Of a stretch of 33,174 bases of DNA, positions 6,115 to 14,454 are shown in pieces. The notes under the pieces are model-generated. The model saw nothing but the letters and a program-made list of their open reading frames with translations, was not told the DNA's origin and searched no databases. How positions within the stretch are numbered: the stretch's first letter is position 1; every line of letters starts with the position of its first letter. This DNA is from Clostridiales bacterium (GTDB lineage: Bacteria > Bacillota > Clostridia > Oscillospirales > Oscillospiraceae). The translations under genes were made by a program, and so were the position numbers. Where the stretch lies: positions 1-33,174 of the forward strand of contig SFIL01000007.1 in the NCBI GenBank assembly GCA_004556205.1, in the 5' to 3' direction.

Positions 6115-9100
6115 ATGTCCGAACTCAAAATGATCTCTCCCCTGCTCGACCAAATGCGGGTAGAGAAGGAGACTGCCGGACACAATGGCCGCTCCTGCTA
6201 TACGCTCCGCAGTACGACGGGCGAGCGGTTTATTCTCAAGCTCCTTTCCGTTCCCGCGTCTGACAGTCAGGTGCGCGCTTTAATTCTTTCAGGCGCATAC
6301 CCCGATGAGGCCGCCGTTCACGAGTACTACGGAAGAGTCGTCGCCGACATCCGCGCGGAGCTGGACGCGGGAAAGGCGCTTGCGGCTTCCGGCAGCTTTG
6401 CAGGAGCAATCTCCTACCAGATCGAGCCGAAGGCTTCCGGCGTTGGCTACGATATCTACATACTCTATCCGCTCTATATTCCGTTGAATGATTTCCTCAC
6501 GAAAAACGCCATGACGCAGCTTCGCGCGGTCAATCTCGGCATTGACCTCTGCGACGCAATCGCCGCCTGCCGTGAGGCAGGATACCTCTTCGGAAATATC
6601 AAGCCCGAAAACATTTATTTTATGCAGACGGGTAAATTCCTCCTCGGCGACCTCGGGCTGGTTTCCTTGCAGGATCTGAAATACTCCTGCCTGCCCGAGG
6701 AGTACATCGGGCCTTTTTCTGCGCCGGAGCTGTCGGATATTACGACCTCTCCGAACACGACGATCGACCTGTACTCTCTCGGCATGGTGCTTTACCGCAT
6801 CTACAACGGCAACCACGGTCCGTTTGAGGACGAGAATACCGGCGAGGCGATGGCGGACAAGCTACGGATGACGGGAAAGCCCCTGCCCACGCCGATCTAT
6901 GCGGATTATGAGCTTGCAGGCATTATCTTAAAGGCATGCGCTTTTAAGCAGTCCGAGCGCTATCAGACGCCGGATGAGCTGAAGCAGGCACTTGTGCTGT
7001 ATATGCAGCGCAATGAGGTGTCGGATACTCTGATTATCCCGCCGATTGTTGCCGCAGAGCCGATCTCGGAAGCTCCTGCAGAGGAGACCGAGGAGGACGC
7101 GCCGATGCGCATGACCGATGCGGAAAAGCTCGATGAGGACTTCCGCGAAAGCTTCGCGCCTGATCTTTCCGGCGCAGGAACAGAGGCGGATATAGATCCG
7201 ACGATCATTGTCGCTCCCGCCGCTGTAAAAAAGCCTGTGCAGGAGCCGACCGCTGTTCCCGAGGAGCAAACCGTTGTGCCCGAGGAGGAGCACGAAGCAG
7301 ACGATGCCGCACCCGCAGCAGAAGAAAAGCCGGCAGAGAGTGCTGACGCACCGATCACTCCCGATGAGGCATCGACCGACGAGCCGCTTTTCCCGTCCGA
7401 CGAAAGCGCTGAGGATTATGACCCCGACCAGATGGATTTGGACGCTCTGCTCGCCTCGGTCAATCAGTATGTTTCAACCGAACAGCCGCAGGAACAGCCT
7501 GCGGAAAAGCCGACAGAGCTTACAATGCACATCGAGGATACGCCCGCACCGCCGCATGACTATGTTGATCCTGCCTCTGATTCGGAGGAACAGGAGGAGA
7601 TGCCCGTCAAGCGCGGCGCAAAGATAGGAAAGATCGCGGCGATTGTATGTCTGCTGCTTGCCATCGCCGCCGTAGCATATTATCTTATCACATGGTATTA
7701 CGTTGATGTCCGGAAGCTGAATATGCTCTCATGTACCACCGAGCAGATGGTCGTTGAGCTGGACAGCGAGGACAGCATTGACCGTTTTACCCTCGCCTGC
7801 ACGGACAGCTACGGCAACGCCTACCCCGTCACGGTGGACGGCAACCGCTTCACCTTCAGCGGCTTGCACGAGAACACCACCTACACCGTGACCGTTACCG
7901 CAGCGAAACATCATAAACTGACGGCGGCAAGCACCTATACGCTCCAGGTCAGCACGCCCGAGTCCACGGAAATCACAAATTTCACCGCCGCACGCGGCGA
8001 CGCCGACGGAGAGGTGCTGCTCACTTTTACGCAGGAGGGTCCTGCGCCGAGTCGTTGGAAGCTCTCCTATGATGACGGAAGCAGTGAAACAAAGACCTTT
8101 GAATTCGACGGCAACGCCTATTTGGTCACGGGCTTGCAGCAATACAAGCGCTATACCTTCCGTCTTGAAAGCACCGACAGCATCTATCTGTCCGGTGAGA
8201 CAACCGTTGAGTATGAGCTTCTGCCGATCGTCGAAGCAAAGAATCTCAACATTTCCGACATCAGCGAAAATCGGGTCACGGTCATCTGGGAGGCAGGCGA
8301 AAATCTGCCGCAGGAATGGACGGTCACCTGTGAAGCGGACGGTTTTGAAACCATCACAGGTACCACCACCGAAACCTCGTACACCTTCCAACTGCCCGAC
8401 CTGCGCCGCGACTATACTGTCAGCGTCAGCGCCCGCGGCATGGACGCACCCGAGTCGCTTATCCTTCCGTCCGAGCCGATTGTCGTAGAAAATATGACGG
8501 CGACCGCAAACGAGGACGGCACCGTAACAGTCACATGGGATACACCCGTCGGTACGCCCGACGGCGGCTGGTATGTATCGTACAACACTGTCGGCAGCTT
8601 CCACGCCGCCTATATGCCCGAAGCGGAGAACAGCACAATCACCGGCAACTCCGCTGTGCTCACAGGGCTTGTCCCGAACGCGGAATATGAGGTTGCGCTG
8701 ACACTTACAGCGTCGAATTCCTCTGCCACGGTATTCGGTTTAACGAAAACAACCTTCCGCACCCCCGAGACCGACGCATTCGATGAATTCGGCGTTTCTC
8801 CCGCGCCTCCCCTGCTCGCGTCCAACGGCTATATCTCTCTTTGGACGCTGCCTTCAAAGGAGAATTGGAATTACACAGACCTTGCAAATCACAAGGACAC
8901 CTTCGCCTCGGACGAAAAAATTGCGGTCTGTCTCGAAATCAACGCAGTCAATTCCTCAACGGACGAGGTAACGCTCCTGTACGTTCTGCGCGACGCAGAT
9001 GGGAATGTCGTCAACGACATCTCCAAAACGCTTCCTTGGAACGATATTTGGTACAGCCGCCGTCACGCCGGCGAGATCCCGCTGCCTGCAAAGCCCGGTG

Positions 9101-9183
9101 AGGCTTCCGTTGCAGGAGACTACACGCTGGAGATCTATGTAAACGGCAAGCTCCTTGCCGAGACCGGTCTTACCATCGGGTAA
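6115..9183 (+). CDS. Receptor-like protein kinase/pseudokinase with fibronectin III domains
   Basis: 1022 residues. Residues about 20-300 form a Ser/Thr-kinase-like domain: Lys42 (F-I-L-K) for the ATP lysine, N-I-K-P-E-N at 161-166 for the catalytic loop, G-D-L-G at 178-181 for the DFG motif, A-P-E at 203-205 and D-L-Y-S-L-G at 218-223. The position of the catalytic Asp of HRD is Asn161 (F-G-N), and no glycine-rich loop is evident, so it may be a pseudokinase. A long acidic Pro/Glu-rich linker (about 315-500) leads to one membrane helix at about 507-530. The outside part has about four fibronectin type III modules (about 540-895) and a distinct beta-rich end. The layout resembles PknB/Stk receptors with FN3 in place of PASTA. 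It is monocistronic or read into the downstream decarboxylase genes 79 bp later. Confidence 0.82.
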   Translation: MSELKMISPLLDQMRVEKETAGHNGRSCYTLRSTTGERFILKLLSVPASDSQVRALILSGAYPDEAAVHEYYGRVVADIRAELDAGKALAASGSFAGAISYQIEPKASGVGYDIYILYPLYIPLNDFLTKNAMTQLRAVNLGIDLCDAIAACREAGYLFGNIKPENIYFMQTGKFLLGDLGLVSLQDLKYSCLPEEYIGPFSAPELSDITTSPNTTIDLYSLGMVLYRIYNGNHGPFEDENTGEAMADKLRMTGKPLPTPIYADYELAGIILKACAFKQSERYQTPDELKQALVLYMQRNEVSDTLIIPPIVAAEPISEAPAEETEEDAPMRMTDAEKLDEDFRESFAPDLSGAGTEADIDPTIIVAPAAVKKPVQEPTAVPEEQTVVPEEEHEADDAAPAAEEKPAESADAPITPDEASTDEPLFPSDESAEDYDPDQMDLDALLASVNQYVSTEQPQEQPAEKPTELTMHIEDTPAPPHDYVDPASDSEEQEEMPVKRGAKIGKIAAIVCLLLAIAAVAYYLITWYYVDVRKLNMLSCTTEQMVVELDSEDSIDRFTLACTDSYGNAYPVTVDGNRFTFSGLHENTTYTVTVTAAKHHKLTAASTYTLQVSTPESTEITNFTAARGDADGEVLLTFTQEGPAPSRWKLSYDDGSSETKTFEFDGNAYLVTGLQQYKRYTFRLESTDSIYLSGETTVEYELLPIVEAKNLNISDISENRVTVIWEAGENLPQEWTVTCEADGFETITGTTTETSYTFQLPDLRRDYTVSVSARGMDAPESLILPSEPIVVENMTATANEDGTVTVTWDTPVGTPDGGWYVSYNTVGSFHAAYMPEAENSTITGNSAVLTGLVPNAEYEVALTLTASNSSATVFGLTKTTFRTPETDAFDEFGVSPAPPLLASNGYISLWTLPSKENWNYTDLANHKDTFASDEKIAVCLEINAVNSSTDEVTLLYVLRDADGNVVNDISKTLPWNDIWYSRRHAGEIPLPAKPGEASVAGDYTLEIYVNGKLLAETGLTIG

Positions 9184-9262
9184 GCCCTTTGCTTCGTATC
9201 TATGATTCGGCAACACTTCCGATAGATATAGATAAATTTCAAAATATGTGAGGAGGAAAACA

Positions 9263-9526
9263 ATGCAGAACTGGTTTGTTGTTGTCATGGGCATCGGAAC
9301 GGTTTTTGTCGTGCTGATTCTGATTATCGCGCTTTGCTATCTGCTCGGACTGATCTGCCGCGCAGGCGCAAAGGAAGATGAAGCCGCAGAGAAAACTCCA
9401 GTCTCCGCCGCACCCGCCGCTATCCCGAACCGTGCCGAGCTTGCGGCTGCGATCGCCGCAGCCATTGCCGAGTACAGCGGGACTGATGCGTCTGCCATCC
9501 GCATTCTGTCCATCAAAAAACTCTAA
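9263..9526 (+). CDS. oadG: Oxaloacetate/methylmalonyl-CoA decarboxylase gamma (delta) subunit
   Basis: 87 residues: one N-terminal membrane helix (about 5-30), an Ala/Pro linker and the conserved tail with A-A-I-A-E-Y-S-G-T-xx-S-A-I-R-I-xx-I, as in OadG/MmdD. In this family the subunit holds the carboxyltransferase to the membrane pump and aids assembly. ATG 9263 follows GAGGAGG at 9250-9256 and is chosen over an in-frame ATG at 9248 that lies inside that site. It is first of four closely spaced genes (next gap 24 bp). I see no convincing promoter in 9184-9262. Confidence 0.88.
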   Translation: MQNWFVVVMGIGTVFVVLILIIALCYLLGLICRAGAKEDEAAEKTPVSAAPAAIPNRAELAAAIAAAIAEYSGTDASAIRILSIKKL

Positions 9527-9550
9527 TAACATACGGAAAGGTGAAAAATT

Positions 9551-9895
9551 ATGAAAAAGTATCGTGTCAATGTGAACGGCTCTCTGTATGAGGTCGAAAT
9601 TGAAGAAATGCAGGCACCTGCGACGATGAGCGCGCCCACGCCCGCTCCTGCTGCTCCCGCTGCGCCCGCTCCCGCCGGCGCAGGCGCAAAGGTCAACGCT
9701 CCGATGCCCGGCACCATCCTCGATGTCCGCGTGCAGAACGGCGCAAAGGTCAAGAAGGGCGACGTCCTTGTCATTCTTGAAGCCATGAAGATGGAAAACG
9801 AGATTCAGGCGCCGTGCGACGGCACTGTTACCTCCGTCGGCGTCAAGAAGGGCGACTCCGTCGAAACGCAGGCTCTCATTTGCACCATCGCCTGA
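9551..9895 (+). CDS. Biotin carboxyl carrier protein of a Na+-pumping decarboxylase
   Basis: 114 residues. An N-terminal K-K-Y-R-V-x-V-N-G-xx-Y-E-V-E segment, a flexible Ala/Pro hinge (about 22-46), and a biotinyl domain with E-A-M-K-M-E-N, where Lys80 should carry biotin. It shuttles the carboxyl group from the alpha subunit (11294-12727) to the beta-subunit pump. As in MmdC/GcdC systems it is a separate protein; in enterobacterial OadA this domain is fused to the alpha chain. AAAGGTG precedes the ATG. Confidence 0.93.
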   Translation: MKKYRVNVNGSLYEVEIEEMQAPATMSAPTPAPAAPAAPAPAGAGAKVNAPMPGTILDVRVQNGAKVKKGDVLVILEAMKMENEIQAPCDGTVTSVGVKKGDSVETQALICTIA

Positions 9896-9922
9896 GATCT
9901 CGCTGCATAAGGGAGAAACGAT

Positions 9923-11275
9923 ATGTTTAAGAAGAATAAAAAGCTGCACAGAGCCGTGATTGCAATGATGGTTCTTTGCTGTCTCGTCTGCCTGTGCTTC
10001 ACCTTTGCCTATGCCGCAGGCGGCGAAAAGGATGCCGCGCTCGAAGCGGAGCAAACCGTAGCGGCAACCGAACCGCAGGGCGCTTCCTCAAACTCCGAGG
10101 CCATTTCGAATTTTCTCAATGACACCGGCATTGCAAAGCTGATCAAGCAGGCTGACTGGAAGACCATCATTATGATCCTCATTTCCTTCGTGCTGATGTA
10201 TCTTGCCATCGGTAAGGGCTTTGAACCGTTGCTGCTCCTGCCGATCGCTTTCGGTATGCTGCTGACCAACCTGCCCGGTGCAGGAATGTACCATGCTGAG
10301 ATCTTTGAGGGCGGTCACATCAATTGGAGCGCCTTTACGGATTCCAAGACCTTCGGTCTGATTGATGTTCTTTACCTCGGCGTCAAGCTCGGCATCTACC
10401 CCTGCCTGATCTTCATCGGTGTCGGCGCCTCAACGGACTTCGGTCCGCTGATCGCCAACCCCAAAACACTGCTGCTCGGCGCTGCCGCACAGCTCGGCAT
10501 TTTCCTCGCCTTCCTCGGCGCGAAGCTGCTCGGCTTCACCTCCTTTGAGGCAGGCTCGATCGGCATCATCGGCGGTGCGGACGGCCCTACCGCCATCTAC
10601 ACCACCTCGCTGCTGGCTCCGCATCTGCTCGGTGCCATCGCCATTGCAGCTTACTCCTACATGGCGCTCGTTCCCGTTATCCAGCCGCCCATCATGCGCG
10701 GTCTGACCACGAAGAAGGAACGTATGATCCGCATGGATAACCTGCGACAGGTCTCCAAGAAGGAAAAGATCATTTTCCCGATTGCCGTTACCGCTTTCGT
10801 CGCGCTCCTCGTTCCGAGTGCCGCGCCGCTGATCGGCTGCCTCATGCTCGGCAACCTGCTGCGTGAGTGCGGCGTCACCGAGCGCCTGTCCAAGACCGCG
10901 CAGAACGAGCTGATGAATATCACCGTCATCTTCCTCGGCATCTCTGTCGGCGCAACCGCTACGGCAAGCTCCTTCCTGCAGCTTAAGACCCTCGGCATCC
11001 TGCTCATGGGCATCTGCGCGTTCGCACTCGGTACCATGGGCGGCGTGCTGCTTGCCAAGTTTATGAACCTCTTCCTGCCCGAGGGCAAGAAGATCAACCC
11101 GCTGATCGGCTCTGCCGGCGTTTCCGCTGTCCCGATGGCTGCACGTGTCTCGCAGAAGGAAGGTCAGAGAGAAGACCCGTCCAACTTCCTGCTCATGCAC
11201 GCTATGGGTCCGAACGTCGCCGGTGTTATCGGCTCCGCCGTTGCCGCAGGCGTGCTCATCGCACTGTTCGGCTGA
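9923..11275 (+). CDS. oadB: Sodium-pumping decarboxylase beta subunit
   Basis: 450 residues, polytopic (about ten helices). The family core G-G-A-D-G-P-T-A-I (about residues 215-223) contains the Asp needed for Na+ transport and carboxybiotin decarboxylation in OadB/MmdB/GcdB; N-P-K-T-L-L-L-G, P-P-I-M-R and the C-terminal G-P-N-V-A-G-V-I-G-S motif also agree. Unusually for the family it starts with a signal-peptide-like segment (about 10-32) and a 40-residue acidic stretch before the first conserved helix, making it slightly longer than the roughly 430-residue enterobacterial protein. GGGAGAA lies before ATG 9923. It is the membrane motor of the complex built with its three neighbours. Confidence 0.93.
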   Translation: MFKKNKKLHRAVIAMMVLCCLVCLCFTFAYAAGGEKDAALEAEQTVAATEPQGASSNSEAISNFLNDTGIAKLIKQADWKTIIMILISFVLMYLAIGKGFEPLLLLPIAFGMLLTNLPGAGMYHAEIFEGGHINWSAFTDSKTFGLIDVLYLGVKLGIYPCLIFIGVGASTDFGPLIANPKTLLLGAAAQLGIFLAFLGAKLLGFTSFEAGSIGIIGGADGPTAIYTTSLLAPHLLGAIAIAAYSYMALVPVIQPPIMRGLTTKKERMIRMDNLRQVSKKEKIIFPIAVTAFVALLVPSAAPLIGCLMLGNLLRECGVTERLSKTAQNELMNITVIFLGISVGATATASSFLQLKTLGILLMGICAFALGTMGGVLLAKFMNLFLPEGKKINPLIGSAGVSAVPMAARVSQKEGQREDPSNFLLMHAMGPNVAGVIGSAVAAGVLIALFG

Positions 11276-11293
11276 TAGGAGGTATTTACGATC

Positions 11294-12727
11294 ATGGAAA
11301 AGAAACCCTTACGCATTACTGAAACCATCCTCCGCGACGCGCACCAGTCGCAAGCCGCGACCCGTATGCGCATCGAGGATATGCTTCCCGCCTGTGAGTT
11401 GCTCGACAACATGGGCTATTGGTCCCTCGAATGCTGGGGCGGCGCAACCTTCGATGTCTGCATGCGCTTCCTCAACGAGGATCCTTGGGAGCGTCTGCGC
11501 ACGCTGAAAGCCCATATGCCCAAGACCAAGCTGCAAATGCTCTTCCGCGGACAGAATATTCTCGGTTATAAGCACTACGCAGACGACGTCGTCGAAGAAT
11601 TCTGCAAAAAGTCCATCGAAAACGGCATTGAGGTCGTCCGTGTCTTTGACGCGCTGAACGACATCCGCAATCTCCGTAAGGCGGTCGAGTCCGTCAAGAA
11701 GTACGGCGGCTGGGCAGAGGTCGCGCTGAGCTTCACCGTCAGCCCCGTCCACAACGACGACTATTTCGTCGGCGTTGCCAAAGAGCTGGAGAAGATGGGT
11801 GCGGACTCCATCTGCATCAAGGACATGGCAAACCTTCTGCTCCCCTACCACGCTTACGAGCTGGTCAAGAAGCTGAAGGACAATGTCTCCGTCCCCATCC
11901 ATATGCACACGCACAATACCGCCGGAACGGGCGACATGGTCAACCTCATGGCAGCGCAGGCAGGCGTGGATATCGTAGACTGCGCTCTCTCCCCGCTCGC
12001 GAACGGCACCTCGCAGCCCGCGACGGAGTCTCTCGTCGCCACTCTGCAGGGCACTGACCGTGATACCGGGCTTGACCTTGTCAAGCTGAACGAGGCTGCC
12101 GCCCACTTCCGCAAGGTCGCCGACCGTCTGAAAAAGGACGGCACGCTCGATCCGAAGGTTCTGAGCGTCGATACCAAGGCACTGATGTATCAGGTCCCCG
12201 GCGGCATGCTGTCGAATATGCTCGGTCAGCTCAAACAGGCGGGTCAGGAAGACCGCTACTACGACGTGCTTGCCGAAGTGCCGCGCGTCCGCAAGGACTT
12301 CGGTTATCCCCCGCTCGTCACACCGACCAGTCAGATCGTCGGTACGCAGGCAGTCATGAACATCATCGGCGGCGAACGCTATAAGATGGTTCCGAAGGAA
12401 TCCAAGGCCCTGCTGCGCGGTGAATACGGCAAGCTGCCCGGCAAGGTCAACGAAGAAGTGCGCAGGAAGTGCATCGGCGACGACAAGGTGATTACCTGCC
12501 GTCCCGCCGACCTGCTCGAGCCGGAGCTTCCGAAATACCGCGAGGAGTCGAAGGACATCGCCCGTTGTGAAGAAGATGTCCTGTCCTATGCGCTGTTCCC
12601 GCAGGTCGCCCGCAAGTTCATGGAAAACCGCAACAACCCCAAGCCCGCCGAACCACCTGCTCCTACCGCAAAGCCCGCTGACCCCAACGCCGTCCGCGAG
12701 CTGTATGTCGAAGACCTCGGCATCTAA
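11294..12727 (+). CDS. oadA: Carboxyltransferase (alpha) subunit, oxaloacetate decarboxylase type
   Basis: 477 residues. A DRE-TIM metallolyase barrel begins with I-T-E-T-I-L-R-D-A-H-Q-S, the metal Asp being in R-D; Lys176 (I-K-D-M-A) is the usual carbamylated metal ligand, and H-M-H-T-H at 203-207 supplies the His ligands. The PYC/OadA C-terminal domain follows. There is no biotinyl domain: the chain ends in a short Pro/Ala tail, matching the separate carrier at 9551-9895. The R-D-A-H-Q-S and F-R-G-Q-N motifs favour oxaloacetate as substrate over methylmalonyl-CoA or glutaconyl-CoA, whose alpha subunits belong to the acyl-CoA carboxyltransferase fold. GGAGG at 11279-11283 lies before the ATG. 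The complex would couple oxaloacetate to pyruvate + CO2 with Na+ export. Confidence 0.93.
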   Translation: MEKKPLRITETILRDAHQSQAATRMRIEDMLPACELLDNMGYWSLECWGGATFDVCMRFLNEDPWERLRTLKAHMPKTKLQMLFRGQNILGYKHYADDVVEEFCKKSIENGIEVVRVFDALNDIRNLRKAVESVKKYGGWAEVALSFTVSPVHNDDYFVGVAKELEKMGADSICIKDMANLLLPYHAYELVKKLKDNVSVPIHMHTHNTAGTGDMVNLMAAQAGVDIVDCALSPLANGTSQPATESLVATLQGTDRDTGLDLVKLNEAAAHFRKVADRLKKDGTLDPKVLSVDTKALMYQVPGGMLSNMLGQLKQAGQEDRYYDVLAEVPRVRKDFGYPPLVTPTSQIVGTQAVMNIIGGERYKMVPKESKALLRGEYGKLPGKVNEEVRRKCIGDDKVITCRPADLLEPELPKYREESKDIARCEEDVLSYALFPQVARKFMENRNNPKPAEPPAPTAKPADPNAVRELYVEDLGI

Positions 12728-12728
12728 T

Positions 12729-12813
12729 ACCGATTTCTGATTAAGATATAAGATAAGATATAATGTGTGCTTTGCGCACGCGTAGCGTGCTAACGCACGC
12801 TGCGCCGTCTTGA
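12729..12813. repeat. Palindromic intergenic repeat, copy A
   Basis: After the oadA stop comes a stretch CTGATTAAGATA, then GTGTGC...GCACGC and AGCGTGC-TAAC-GCACGCT (12784-12801), ending in TGCGCCGTCTTG (12801-12812). The last 29 bases are identical to those at 16221-16249, and the upstream parts correspond as well. Both copies lie just 3' of a gene. The palindromes suggest a REP-like unit. Confidence 0.75.
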
Positions 12814-12827
12814 TAGTCCAAATAAAG

Positions 12828-12859
12828 CCGCTCCTCGGAGTTTCCGAGGAGCGGTTTTT
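12828..12859 (+). terminator. Terminator of the decarboxylase operon
   Basis: Twelve-bp perfect stem 12828-12839 / 12843-12854 with loop GTT and T-run 12855-12859. It lies between the convergent decarboxylase and MATE genes. Confidence 0.9.
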
Positions 12860-12875
12860 CATCATCATACCCACA

Positions 12876-14246
12876 TCATGCACTCGCATTGCTTTTGCTT
12901 TTTTGTTTGTCAAAGGCGTGAAGCCAGTCAGTCGCCAAATAGAAGATCAGGAAGATAATGCTGCTTAGCGTCCAAGTAACGGGATAGGCACTGAAAATCA
13001 CCCAGCTCTCCTTGACAATCGGCACAAGAATCGAAATGTACGCCACACGGATGGCGCACCATGTCCCGAGCATGACAAACATCGGCACCATCGGTTTGCC
13101 CGCGCCGCGCATAATCGCAGCGATGCAGTGAGAGAAAGACAGCATACAGAAGAACAGCGATTCCACCTGCGCCTGCCGCATCCCGATGTGGATTGCCGCT
13201 TCATTATCCGTGAAGAAGCCCATTAACGGCTCCGCAAGCAGGAGCAGCGCTATACCGATCATCTCCGCCATAACCACGCAGCAGACGATGCCGAAGCGTG
13301 TGCCCTTCTTTGCCCGCTCATACTGCTTCGCGCCGAGATTTTGACTGACAAAGGTTGTCAGCGCCATAGTAAAGCAGGTAATCGGCAAGAACGCGAAACC
13401 CTCTAATTTTGCATAAGTACCACACCCTGCAACGGTATCCTGCCCAAAAGAATTGATGTTGGTTTGGACGATGACGTTTGCAAAAGCAATAATAGAGTTC
13501 TGAATGCCCGAGGGCAGGCCGTAACGAATGACCTCGCGCAGCATCGGGAAATCGAAGCGGAGCTGTCGGAGCTTTAGCTGATAGCTTGTCTTATAGCGAA
13601 ACAGACGGTACAGGCAGAGAATCACGCTGATAAACTGCGAGATCGCCGTCGCAAGCGCTGCCGACCATACGCCCCAGCCAAACCCGCCGACAAAAAGAAA
13701 ATCCAACACAATATTGACAAGAGAAGAAATAATCAGATAGTACAGTGGGTGTGTGCTGTCACCGACCGCACGCAAGATTCCCATACAGAGGTTATACAGG
13801 ACGATTCCCATCGCGCCCGCGAAATATACGCGGAAATACTGCGTAGAATACGGCATGACCTCTTTCGGCGTTCCCATGACATTGAGCATCCACGGAGTAA
13901 AGACCACACCGAAGGCGGTCAGGAACAGTCCCGCTGCTAAGCCGAAGGCTACCGTGGTATGGACGGAAATACGCAGCTTTTTTTCATCGTTCGCGCCGAA
14001 ATAACGTGCGATGACCACACCCGCGCCAACGGAGATCCCGCCGAAAAATCCGACAAGCAAGAAAACAAGGCTTCCTGTCGAGGTTACCGCTGCATACTCC
14101 GCATCGCTTAAATACCGCCCGACGATCCACGCATCGGCAGTGTTGTAGAGCTGCTGGAAGATCTGTCCGAGCAGGATCGGCAACGCAAACGCGGTCATGC
14201 CCTTCCAAATGGAACCTTCCAGCAGTGAGGTATTCTCCCTGTGCAA
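12876..14246 (-). CDS. MATE family multidrug/Na+ efflux transporter
   Basis: About 456 residues, twelve membrane helices in two MatE halves. The start of the first half carries G-S-I-W-K-G-M and L-P-I-L-L-G-Q-I-F-Q-Q-L-Y-N-T-A-D, typical of the DinF/NorM-like Clostridial branch; the second half begins near R-E-V-I-R-Y-G-L-P-S-G. Such proteins export cationic drugs or metabolites using Na+ or H+. The open frame extends to 14297, but the promoter -10 box is at 14300-14305, so transcription would begin near 14293. The start is therefore placed at TTG 14246, ten bases after AAAGGG, which also gives the usual short N-terminus. Monocistronic, divergent from the LRR gene. Confidence 0.85.
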   Translation of the reverse strand: MHRENTSLLEGSIWKGMTAFALPILLGQIFQQLYNTADAWIVGRYLSDAEYAAVTSTGSLVFLLVGFFGGISVGAGVVIARYFGANDEKKLRISVHTTVAFGLAAGLFLTAFGVVFTPWMLNVMGTPKEVMPYSTQYFRVYFAGAMGIVLYNLCMGILRAVGDSTHPLYYLIISSLVNIVLDFLFVGGFGWGVWSAALATAISQFISVILCLYRLFRYKTSYQLKLRQLRFDFPMLREVIRYGLPSGIQNSIIAFANVIVQTNINSFGQDTVAGCGTYAKLEGFAFLPITCFTMALTTFVSQNLGAKQYERAKKGTRFGIVCCVVMAEMIGIALLLLAEPLMGFFTDNEAAIHIGMRQAQVESLFFCMLSFSHCIAAIMRGAGKPMVPMFVMLGTWCAIRVAYISILVPIVKESWVIFSAYPVTWTLSSIIFLIFYLATDWLHAFDKQKSKSNASA

Positions 14247-14299
14247 GTTTTTCGCACCCTTTTCAAAGTATTCGCGGCAGCGCCGCACCAACGACAATC

Positions 14300-14328
14300 A
14301 GTATATCACAATTTCTCCAATCTTGCAA
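14300..14328 (-). promoter_or_regulatory. Promoter of the MATE gene
   Basis: On the minus strand TTGCAA (14328-14323) and TATACT (14305-14300) are 17 bp apart, with TG just before the -10 box. Confidence 0.7.
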
Positions 14329-14390
14329 TTATAGAAAGTGACAAAATCCGCTGCTTCAAAGCAGAGCCATCGACGATTTTCACCTTTTTA

Positions 14391-14419
14391 TTGACTTCTT
14401 TGCCGCGCAGGGGTATAAT
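14391..14419 (+). promoter_or_regulatory. Strong sigma-A promoter of the TPR/LRR gene
   Basis: TTGACT at 14391-14396, 17 bp spacer, perfect TATAAT at 14414-14419. Only 62 bp separate it from the divergent MATE promoter. Confidence 0.85.
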
Positions 14420-14454
14420 AAAACAGATTGAATTTCAGATAGGAGTTCTGCAAA

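Noticed and set aside
7201..7560. Pro/Glu/Ala-rich stretch as a DNA repeat array
   Set aside because: The codons vary and the period is irregular; it is a disordered linker in the kinase-like protein, not a DNA tandem repeat.
11309..12913. 534-codon minus-strand frame opposite oadA
   Set aside because: Long antisense frames are common opposite GC-rich coding DNA with biased codons; there is no start signal and no recognisable domain, while oadA on the plus strand is unambiguous.
14249..14297. Longer MATE N-terminus beginning at TTG 14297
   Set aside because: The promoter -10 box is at 14300-14305, so this codon would lie at or before the transcript start; TTG 14246 has a Shine-Dalgarno and gives the usual protein start.
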